This document shows positions 1 to 4,890 of a stretch of DNA of 5,176 nucleotides, piece by piece. Under the pieces are notes generated by a model that saw only the letters and a list, made by a program, of their open reading frames with translations, was not told the DNA's origin and searched no databases. The stretch comes from Ornithomonoglobus_A sp034090805 (GTDB lineage: Bacteria; Bacillota; Clostridia; UBA1381). The translations under genes were made by a program, and so were the position numbers. Position 1 is the first letter of the stretch. Each line of letters begins with the position of its first letter. Location: positions 1 to 5,176 of the forward strand of contig JAXDRV010000063.1 in NCBI GenBank assembly GCA_034090805.1. The letters are read 5' to 3'.

Positions 1-1149
1 CCTGTCACCGCCAAGCTCTGCCGGTATCTTGTTCATATCCTCAAGTTCCCGTATATCGTTCGTACTCATCCAGCCGTTCTGCCTTGCAATCGCATATCCG
101 TTCATACGGCTTGCAAAATCTCCCCGTAACATTCCGTCAACATTGAATTTTACAAAATATACACCTTTTTCATTCACACTCAAAAGCTTTTGACAGATAC
201 TCTGCTCAAGCTTTACAAGCCACGGTCTTATGGTATTTACAATAAAATCAAGGCTTTGCTGTTCGATATTTGAAAAGCTTGATTTTTCAAGGTCTGCCAC
301 CATATGCGGAGGTACTCTGAATATCCGACAAATTTCATTTATCTGAAACTTGCGTGTTTCAAGAAACTGTGCTTCGTTCGGCGGTATGGATATGGCTTTG
401 AAAGTTACTCCCTCCTCCAAAACCGCAACACGGTGAGAGTTGCTTGTTCCGCCGTATACCTCATTCCAGCTTTCACGAAGTTTTCTCGGGTCTTTCAAAA
501 CTCCCGGATGCTCCAATACACCGCTCGGATTTGCGGAATTTGCAAAAAATCTCGCACCGTATTCCTCAGCTGCAATAGAAAGACCGATTGCATTTTTAGT
601 CATTGCAATCGGCGAATACCCGATAAGTCCGTCATAACCAAGTCCGGGTATATGCAGAATTTCAGTATTGCTTAAAGTATGCCTCTGTCCTTTGGTATCT
701 GTATAAATGTAATATATTTCTCCCGTAATATCCGAACGATAGACCTCCATCTTATCCGGCAGCAGAGGATACAGTTCAATGATTGCGCCTTTGCCGTTTC
801 GGATAATCTGTGCGTACGCATTTCCCCATAACAAAAGATGACTGACAATTGTTTCTCTGAAAACAAAAGCAGTCATCTCATGATTCGGTTCATCGTGCAA
901 AAGATAATACAGTGGATGCGTACAATCTTTTTCTTTTCCGTTATCCGTGTATTTATATAGATGCAGCGGCAGACTGGCTATGGTTTCGGCTATAATACGA
1001 ACACAGGCATACACCGCTGTCTGCTGCAATGCCGTCCGTTCGGTCACAGCCTTGCCTGACCATGACCTGCCGATATGAAACCAGCTTGTTCCGACAGACG
1101 CATTGCGCGGTTTATCCCGTGATTTAAAGAATGATTTAAAGATATTCAT
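1..1149 (-). CDS. HK97-family phage portal protein, 3' end beyond the window
   Basis: The portal forms the dodecameric ring at one capsid vertex through which DNA is packaged and ejected. The frame is open for 383 codons from the ATG at 1149 to the window edge without interruption. Visible family features are the early YACVRIIAETIASLPLHLY helix (residues 48-66), HPLYYLLHDEPN (79-89), the LLWGNAYAQIIRNGKG stretch (106-121), LLPDKMEV (129-136), HIPGLGYDGLIGYSPI (166-181), and the FRVPPHMVADLEKSSFSNIEQQ clip/stem region (278-298). HK97-type portals usually run to about 400-430 residues, so perhaps 20-50 are missing at the left edge. The start is supported by AAGGAGGG at 1158-1165, seven bases upstream, which overlaps the terminase stop codon. 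That is the usual TerL-portal coupling. This is the longest and best preserved phage gene here and shows no lesion. It was recognised from motifs, not from a search. Confidence 0.93.
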   Translation of the reverse strand, partial: MNIFKSFFKSRDKPRNASVGTSWFHIGRSWSGKAVTERTALQQTAVYACVRIIAETIASLPLHLYKYTDNGKEKDCTHPLYYLLHDEPNHEMTAFVFRETIVSHLLLWGNAYAQIIRNGKGAIIELYPLLPDKMEVYRSDITGEIYYIYTDTKGQRHTLSNTEILHIPGLGYDGLIGYSPIAMTKNAIGLSIAAEEYGARFFANSANPSGVLEHPGVLKDPRKLRESWNEVYGGTSNSHRVAVLEEGVTFKAISIPPNEAQFLETRKFQINEICRIFRVPPHMVADLEKSSFSNIEQQSLDFIVNTIRPWLVKLEQSICQKLLSVNEKGVYFVKFNVDGMLRGDFASRMNGYAIARQNGWMSTNDIRELEDMNKIPAELGGDR

Positions 1150-1162
1150 GGTGTATCCCTCC

Positions 1163-1516
1163 TTAAATAACCAAAACACCACGCTCATCATAAACCGATG
1201 ATGTGTTCACATTCATATTGCGCACAGCTCTGTCCAATGCCATAATTGTACTGACCGCACCGTCTATTCTCTCTGTTGAGTGTTTCTTTGACGGCTTTAT
1301 ATTTTCAGCGGCATCGGTTTCAACGCACACATTATCAAAATTCCACCGGAGAACCGGATTCATGTTATGCACAATTTTGTTTTTAAGTACAAGCGTGAAT
1401 ATCTCCTTTGTAGGCGGCGACATATCCTTAAAGCCTTGTCCGAACGGCACCATTGTTAAACCTTCGTCCATCAGATTTAATATGATTTGCGTTGCGTTAA
1501 GCATATTGTATGCCGT
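1163..1516 (-). pseudogene. Terminase large subunit, C-terminal remnant only
   Basis: This is the last ~110 residues of a phage TerL, the ATP-driven packaging motor and headful or cohesive-end nuclease. Recognisable stretches are LNATQIILNLMDEG, MVPFGQGFKDMSPPTKE, PVLRWNFDN and HSTERIDGAVSTIMALDRAVRN. The last two are typical of the end of the RNase H-like nuclease domain, and the IDGA aspartate probably corresponds to the third metal ligand. Full TerL proteins of this type are roughly 450-600 residues, so the whole N-terminal ATPase (Walker A and B) and most of the nuclease are absent. No ribosome binding site precedes the ATG at 1504, and in this frame a stop lies at 1541-1543. Upstream sequence is instead the tail of the zinc-ribbon gene, so the break lies at about 1505-1518. 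The stop at 1163-1165 sits inside the portal ribosome binding site, as in an intact late operon. Confidence 0.85.
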
Positions 1517-1734
1517 TATTTTTTGTTGTAGCCAATGCCATTAAAACTGTAATTCCCTTACTTGATTTGTTCGATATCTGCCTCAACAGCTTTTTTGAAA
1601 TCGGGTTGTTTTCGCTCTTCGTTCGAACATTTTATACAAATGCAATCTTCATTAAACATTGACATGATTCTGCCGTTTTCAAGTGTTCCGCCACAGCGAT
1701 CACAACAAGACTTCGAAAAGAAATTATCTGTCAT
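1516..1734 (-). pseudogene. Small zinc-ribbon protein of phage/mobile elements, in-frame TAA near the C-terminus
   Basis: Translation from the ATG at 1734 gives 58 residues up to a TAA at 1558-1560. The start is supported by GAAAGGAG at 1743-1750, eight bases upstream. An earlier TTG at 1740 is less likely. Metal-binding pairs are C11-x2-C14 (CDRCGG) and C33-x2-C36, with MSMFNEDCICIKC between them. The protein resembles a small uncharacterised zinc-ribbon family common in Clostridia phages and conjugative elements; its function is unknown. After the TAA the same frame continues as GNYSFNGIGYNKK and stops at 1516-1518. I recall this family ending in a Gly-Asn-Tyr-x-Phe-x-Gly-Ile-Gly tail, so the TAA probably replaces a Lys codon (AAA to TAA). 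Losing 13 terminal residues may not destroy the zinc-binding part, so a shortened protein could still be made. The downstream neighbour is the terminase fragment. Confidence 0.72.
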
Positions 1735-1751
1735 TTTCAAAACTCCTTTCT

Positions 1752-1780
1752 GTTATCGGTAGTGAGTATATTACCGTCAA
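1752..1780 (-). promoter_or_regulatory. Weak candidate promoter before the zinc-ribbon gene
   Basis: On the minus strand TTGACG (1775-1780) is followed after 17 bases by GATAAC (1752-1757). The -10 match is poor. The site lies in the only sizeable gap (1735-1823) between the cytosine methylase remnant and the zinc-ribbon gene. A short inverted repeat, CGGTA/TACCG, overlaps it. It could be chance in AT-rich DNA. Confidence 0.2.
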
Positions 1781-1823
1781 TCAAGGAACATATCAAGTTA
1801 TTTTTGATACAAAAATATCAGAA

Positions 1824-2878
1824 TTATTCGCTGTCTGTTTGGACAGTATTTTCATTTGCCAATACAATCCCGGCAAGCACAAATTCCACGATATTAACGC
1901 AAACTCCGTTGCCCCACAATTTATACTCTGCCGAATCGGAGTGCGGATTTCTAAGCCATTTTACAATCTGCTTATCAGACTTCGGCTTTTTGGATGTTCC
2001 CATTGCTTTTCAGTGTGTTTCAAACACATCTTTCCAAAACGCAATCTCCTCATCGGTGGGGTTTTCCGTTTCAAGGTTTTTACACCAACCGTCCGGAAAA
2101 CCTTGCAGTCTTGCACATTCAGTGGGGGTGAGCCTGCGCACTATGTATTCGTCATTATCATCTGTATCATTTATCATCGGCGGGGCTTTATAATCGGTGG
2201 CAACGAGCGTATTTGCAAGTTCCTTTTCAGCATTTGTAAAAAACGATGCTTTTGAACTCGAATAGGTAGGTGCCGCAACAGCGCCGGGGCCTTTTGCCAC
2301 CATTGTCGGCTGAACCTCTTGCTCGACCGTATTAGACAAGTTGCGCCTGTCGCTCCAATGCTGTTTTGAGTATCTTTGGCAGTTCTTTGCCGCGGGAAGC
2401 TGCCCTTTTTAGAACACCCTGACACGCCCTCTGACTCAAATAATATTTTACCGGCACATTGGCCTCCACAATCTGCGACAAGGTAGATGCGTTTTCTTCG
2501 TTGGGGGACTCCCCAGTATTGAGCGTCGAAAACCCGCCATGCGACTGAGTAATCGTCTGCCACGATTTCTCCGGCATTCGGCCATTTCTCATATCGAGGA
2601 ATATCAACTTTATCTTCTTTGACGGAACAGACGCTTTCGAGGACGGCTTTGAAGTCTTCGCCGCCGTTTGACGAGAATGCTCCGGGCACATTTTCCCACG
2701 CGATGAATCTCGGATATTTTCCATTTGTTTTATCCCTCATTTCCTTTACAATTCGTATTGCTTCATAAAATAGGTTTGAACGACTGCCGTCAAGTCCGGC
2801 TCTTTTGCCTGCTATGGACATATCCTGACCTTAAACTGTCGTACCATCTTCCGAATATTCATATTCTACATTACTCAC
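1824..2878 (-). pseudogene. DNA cytosine-5 methyltransferase, N-terminal deletion, frameshift and in-frame TGA
   Basis: C5 methyltransferases transfer a methyl group from SAM to cytosine; phages use them for self-protection. Three pieces are visible. (1) From 2827 down, QDMSIAGKRAGLDGSRSNLF follows motif IV; motif VI is AWENVPG (residues 41-47 counted from the Met at 2821) and motif VIII is QYWGVPQRRKRIYLV (101-115). (2) After a one-base frame change near 2330-2360, the reading continues to YSSSKASFF and motif IX, RRLTPTECARLQGFPDGW. (3) An in-frame TGA at 2010-2012 interrupts ETH-KAMGTSKKPKSDKQ, after which 61 codons continue through WLRNPHSDSAEYKLWGNGV (motif X) to TAA at 1824-1826. SAM-binding motif I and the Pro-Cys of motif IV are absent. 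A GTG at 2878 with AGAAAGGAAG five bases upstream starts a 15-codon frame (MSNVEYEYSEDGTTV) that ends in TAA at 2831-2833, in the same frame as piece 1. No active enzyme can be made. Confidence 0.85.
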
Positions 2879-3293
2879 GATTTCTTCCTTTCTGTGCATC
2901 AAACACAGAGGTTTCTTTATATTCCAATTCATGTTCGCTCGGTACGTAGATTTCTTTACCGTCATAAGTTTTGCCACCCCTTATCACCTTAATCTCATCA
3001 ATGCATCCTTTGAAAGCCGCATATCTGCGAACAATTACAGAAGCATATACCGAGTCAAGCTCCATTAAATATCCTATACGGTTCCTCTGTTCCGCAGCAA
3101 TGAGAGTTGAACCGCTGCCTCCGAATAAATCCAGAACGATTCCGTTTTCTTGTGATGATAACCCTATAGGATATCCAAACTCCGTTATGCTGTTTTTTAT
3201 CTTCTCATATTCCGCATCACCCGGTTTTAATTTCTTTCTCGGATTGTAGCTTGCAGGAATGAGTGAGTTAATTTTCAGTTTTTTAAATTCCAT
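2871..3293 (-). pseudogene. ParB-like/DNA methylase (N4/N6 type) with in-frame internal deletion
   Basis: The 140-codon frame joins two ends of a phage protein normally around 400 residues. Residues 1-41 (MEFKKLKINSLIPASYNPRK to ITEFGY) are the start of a ParB/sulfiredoxin-like domain. From about residue 42 (PIGLSSQENGIVLDLFGGSG, then STLIAAEQ and YASVIVRRYAAFKG) it is the C-terminal SAM-binding part of a beta-class amino-methyltransferase, with motif I as DLFGGSGST. The middle is missing: most of the ParB fold, including the GGHQR-type motif, and the catalytic DPPY segment. The junction lies at GGATATCC (3169-3176), where Gly-Tyr can belong to either side. The frame is preserved, so a short protein could be translated, but it would lack catalysis. 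I chose the ATG at 3293 because GGAG lies nine bases upstream; ATG 3299 and TTG 3308 are alternatives. It overlaps the zinc-finger gene upstream and the methylase start downstream, showing tight operon packing. Confidence 0.82.
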
Positions 3294-3564
3294 TTTCATT
3301 TTCTCCAAATCGGTCTTTTATATAACATCCATGACTGCAATACTTTCTGTGTTTATTCCCGTAACTAATGAATTGCTTATGACAGTAACTACATTCGCAT
3401 TGATACATTGCGTCATGGCTGCGATTGATTTTATCTGCATTTTGTTTCCACCACTCCCGGCGGCATTCATTACAGCAAAACTTCCGTTTTCGTCCGTGAC
3501 GCTTAGATTCGATAGGCTTTGAACAGTTAAGGCACAGCACTCCGTTTTTAACTTTGAGTTCCAT
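3283..3564 (-). CDS. Zinc-finger protein, probably the C-terminal part of an HTH/zinc-finger phage protein
   Basis: This 93-residue frame has two treble-clef-like metal sites: C11-x2-C14 with the CCNEC cluster (30-34), then C58-x2-C61 with C76-x3-C80 (YCSHGCYIKDRF). Between them are basic patches (KRHGRKRKF) and RREWWKQN. It resembles proteins found in Clostridia prophages, where an N-terminal helix-turn-helix and these two zinc sites form one polypeptide, often mis-labelled as sigma-70 related. Here the HTH part lies immediately upstream in the same frame, separated by TAG at 3571-3573 and two codons. The ATG at 3564 has only a weak GAGG 14 bases upstream, so independent translation may be poor. 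It overlaps the ParB-methylase start by 11 bases. The likely role is DNA binding or late-gene regulation, but that is inference from the family context. Confidence 0.7.
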   Translation of the reverse strand: MELKVKNGVLCLNCSKPIESKRHGRKRKFCCNECRREWWKQNADKINRSHDAMYQCECSYCHKQFISYGNKHRKYCSHGCYIKDRFGENENGI

Positions 3565-3570
3565 GTTTTT

Positions 3571-3720
3571 CTACATAACCTCTGCATTTCCGTTTAAGCC
3601 ATACTTTCTGCAAAATCCTCTCACCGCATCTCGTGAAAGACCGAGAACATTTGCAATTGCTTTATATCCCATACCGCTTGCCCTCAGTTCGGGGATTTTC
3701 ATTTTTTCGTATTCTGTCAC
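3571..3720 (-). CDS. Small helix-turn-helix protein, likely N-terminal part of the HTH/zinc-finger gene
   Basis: Translation from the GTG at 3720 gives 49 residues: MTEYEKMKIPELRASGMGYK, then AIANVLGLSRDAVRGFCRKY, then GLNGNAEVM and a TAG stop. Residues 10-41 fit a sigma-region-4-like helix-turn-helix: a first helix (IPELRASG), a second (YKAIANVLG) and a recognition helix (SRDAVRGFCRKYG). The GTG start is backed by GAGGTGAG a few bases upstream (about 3724-3731), and the MTEYEK opening fits my recollection of the family. The frame after the TAG continues directly into the zinc-finger frame, so the two are probably one gene split by an amber codon. Alternatives are two naturally separate cistrons or read-through. 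It is the first gene after the three hairpins at 3742-3877, and no good promoter is visible between them. Confidence 0.68.
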   Translation of the reverse strand: MTEYEKMKIPELRASGMGYKAIANVLGLSRDAVRGFCRKYGLNGNAEVM

Positions 3721-3741
3721 GAGCTCACCTCATTTAGTGAA

Positions 3742-3760
3742 ATGTTTTTCAAAAAAACAT
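3742..3760. other. Short AT-rich hairpin before the HTH gene
   Basis: ATGTTTTT (3742-3749) and AAAAACAT (3753-3760) form a perfect 8-bp stem with a 3-base loop. It lies about 20 bases upstream of the HTH gene's GTG start, on the leader side of its ribosome binding site. It is all A/T apart from one pair, so it is weak as a terminator stem. Confidence 0.4.
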
Positions 3761-3762
3761 AT

Positions 3763-3811
3763 AAAAAACACTCAAAAATGCATTAAAAACGCATAGATTT
3801 GAGTGTTTTTT
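3763..3811 (-). terminator. Hairpin with 14-bp perfect stem and T-run
   Basis: AAAAAACACTCAAA (3763-3776) pairs with TTTGAGTGTTTTTT (3798-3811). A second small pairing, ATGC (3778-3781) with GCAT (3791-3794), can form in the loop. On the minus strand the stem ends in GAGTGTTTTTT, a typical intrinsic-terminator look. The plus strand also ends in T6, so it may work both ways. It is the second hairpin reached by minus-strand transcripts leaving the HNH gene. Confidence 0.6.
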
Positions 3812-3831
3812 GAAATTTAAGTTTTTAATTT

Positions 3832-3877
3832 AAAAACCTCCGAAAACCGCATAGCAGCTTGGTTTTCAGAGGTTTTT
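3832..3877 (-). terminator. Probable intrinsic terminator downstream of the HNH gene
   Basis: AAAAACCTC (3832-3840) pairs with GAGGTTTTT (3869-3877). After one mismatch the stem continues with GAAAACC (3842-3848) against GGTTTTC (3861-3867), leaving a 12-base loop. On the minus strand it ends in GGAGGTTTTT, starting about 70 bases after the HNH stop. The symmetrical A and T runs make it potentially bidirectional. Confidence 0.65.
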
Positions 3878-3947
3878 GCCGTTGTTTTATACTATACCGT
3901 TTAGCAAAACAAAATGCCGTAAAACACAGTCGGCACAAGGCTTTGCA

Positions 3948-4406
3948 CTATTTCGGAGGGGGTCCCCCCTCGTTAATTTTGCGAAAATTCACACGAAGGG
4001 TGGGCGCGGTCTTGGTTTTAAGCCATTTTTGAGATTCAGCCCCCCTGGGGCAGGGGGTCTGATACCCATACGTCGGTGTTCTGTCAAATCGTGCCGTTTT
4101 CCTGTCATGACACCGCTTGCACAGGCTCTGCCAGTTGTTCTCGTCCCACATCAGTTTTTGATTACCGCGATGGGGAACGATATGGTCAATCACTGTTGCC
4201 GGAGTAAGCCTGCCTTGACGTCTGCATTCACAGCAGAGTGGGTGAGCTTTTAAATACAGCTTTGAAAGTCTGCGCCATTTTGAGTTGTACCCGCGGCTGT
4301 GTGCGCTTTTCCTTTGATGGAGTGGAGCGTGCTTTGTGCAGTACATATTACTTGTCAGTTCCTGGCAGCCTGGATGCCGGCAAGGTTTTAATGGTTTCAT
4401 CGGCAT
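3948..4406 (-). CDS. Phage HNH endonuclease
   Basis: HNH nucleases of this type sit beside terminase genes in many phages and are needed for or assist DNA packaging cleavage. From the ATG at 4406 the protein has 152 residues. An N-terminal metal site is PCRHPGC with YCTKH (C9, C14, C23, H26). The HNH core has C58-x2-C61, the VIDHIVPHRG stretch with D74-H75, N90-N91 in WDENNW, and C96-x2-C99-H100 in LCKRCHDRKT. All the expected zinc ligands and the catalytic His are present. The start was chosen because AAGGTG (4413-4418) lies six bases upstream; GTG 4415 and ATG 4400 are alternatives. The last ~45 residues (after RTPTYGY) lie outside the fold, are coded by locally G/C-rich DNA, and end in NEGGPPPK, so the tail may be a read-through extension. 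Two hairpins follow the gene, and P27 (small terminase) does not follow it. Confidence 0.87.
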   Translation of the reverse strand: MPMKPLKPCRHPGCQELTSNMYCTKHAPLHQRKSAHSRGYNSKWRRLSKLYLKAHPLCCECRRQGRLTPATVIDHIVPHRGNQKLMWDENNWQSLCKRCHDRKTARFDRTPTYGYQTPCPRGAESQKWLKTKTAPTLRVNFRKINEGGPPPK

Positions 4407-4438
4407 TGCTGTCACCTTCCCTTTCTCTCCATAATACT

Positions 4439-4471
4439 ATTATAACACATATTTTTCGTCATTTTCGTCAA
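4439..4471 (-). promoter_or_regulatory. Candidate extended -10 promoter for the HNH gene
   Basis: On the minus strand TGTTATAAT gives a consensus -10 (TATAAT at 4439-4444) with an extended TGn element. A TTGACG lies at 4466-4471, but the spacer would be 21 bases, too long for a normal -35. The extended -10 may compensate. The HNH start is about 33 bases downstream of the -10. Confidence 0.5.
4453..4470. repeat. Two tandem copies of a 9-bp repeat (TTTTCGTCA)
   Basis: TTTTCGTCA occurs at 4453-4461 and again at 4462-4470 without a gap. It covers the -35 and spacer zone of the putative HNH promoter. Head-to-tail copies about one helical turn apart would suit a dimeric or cooperative regulator, but this is inference. 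Confidence 0.6.
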
Positions 4472-4490
4472 GTTTTAAATTTTTATCTTT

Positions 4491-4520
4491 TTGCATATTT
4501 CTATTTTCGGTGCATATAAT
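4491..4520 (+). promoter_or_regulatory. Weak second promoter candidate upstream of the antitoxin
   Basis: TTGCAT (4491-4496) and TATAAT (4515-4520) are separated by 18 bases. The -10 is consensus and the -35 is a partial match. It lies about 65 bases upstream of the much better promoter at 4557-4585 and may be chance. Confidence 0.25.
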
Positions 4521-4556
4521 ATTCATATATTAAAATGCAGTTTGCGTTTTATATGC

Positions 4557-4585
4557 TTGACAACAGCAGTCTAATGTGCTATAAT
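4557..4585 (+). promoter_or_regulatory. Consensus sigma-A promoter of the toxin-antitoxin operon
   Basis: TTGACA (4557-4562), a 17-base spacer and TATAAT (4580-4585) match the consensus exactly, with a TGn extended -10 just upstream (4577-4579). A further TATAAT at 4591-4596 lies over the likely start site. Such toxin-antitoxin promoters are usually repressed by the antitoxin, alone or with toxin, binding at the promoter; no clear palindromic operator stands out here. Confidence 0.85.
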
Positions 4586-4617
4586 AATACTATAATCAAT
4601 GCAAGGAGTGATTTTTA

Positions 4618-4890
4618 ATGGCTAATGTATCAAATGTAAGTTTCCGCATAGACAGCGACTTAAAAGCTCAAGCTGATACCCTGTTTTCACAATTGGGAAT
4701 GAATATGACTACGGCATTCAATATTTTTCTGCGCCAATCTGTCCGTGAAGGCCGTATTCCTTTTGACATAACTATCAATACGCCAAATTCGGATACTGTT
4801 GCAGCAATCCTTGAAACTGAACGTATGCTTAACAACCCCAATCTTAAAACATATGATGTAGAAGATGCCTTAAAGGAGTTAAAATCATGA
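4618..4890 (+). CDS. dinJ: RelB/DinJ-family antitoxin
   Basis: The 90-residue protein opens with a ribbon-helix-helix segment: VSNVSFRIDSDLKAQADTLF (residues 4-23), then LGMNMTTAFNIFLRQSVREG and RIPFDI, the classic DinJ signature. The N-terminal strand pairs in the dimer and contacts DNA; the C-terminal half (about 60-90, ETERMLNNPNLKTYDVEDAL) normally wraps the YafQ toxin. Length is normal for the family (about 85-95). AAGGAG at 4603-4608 lies nine bases before the ATG. The stop overlaps the next start as ATGA (4887-4890), the usual translational coupling with the toxin. Because the toxin is cut short, this looks like an orphan antitoxin that could still autorepress its promoter or neutralise related toxins elsewhere in the genome; that last point is inference. 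Confidence 0.93.
   Translation: MANVSNVSFRIDSDLKAQADTLFSQLGMNMTTAFNIFLRQSVREGRIPFDITINTPNSDTVAAILETERMLNNPNLKTYDVEDALKELKS

Noticed and set aside
304..675. 123-codon plus-strand reading frame
   Set aside because: It is antisense to the uninterrupted portal gene, whose motifs are unmistakable on the minus strand.
1203..1544. 113-codon plus-strand reading frame with hydrophobic stretches
   Set aside because: It lies opposite the terminase C-terminal remnant; the hydrophobicity follows from reading the complement of that sequence.
1801..1825. Short TGATA/TATCA inverted repeat after the methylase stop
   Set aside because: A 5-bp A/T-rich stem is too weak to call a terminator.
1683..2255. 190-codon plus-strand reading frame
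   Set aside because: It runs antisense to the cytosine methylase remnant and the start of the zinc-ribbon gene. The minus strand carries clear C5 methylase motifs, whereas the plus translation is Cys/Phe-rich with no recognisable domain or good ribosome binding site.
2332..2724. 130-codon minus-strand frame inside the methylase
   Set aside because: It is in the third frame of the methylase region, carries no family motifs and overlaps sequence already explained by motif VI and VIII.
1163..3720. Stop-codon reassignment as the explanation for in-frame stops
   Set aside because: TAG, TGA and TAA all occur as interrupting codons, and the same codons also serve as normal stops here. Deletions and a frameshift accompany them, so decay is simpler.
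3876..4253. 125-codon plus-strand frame opposite the HNH gene
   Set aside because: The minus strand carries the complete HNH zinc ligands and DH motif; the plus translation resembles nothing.
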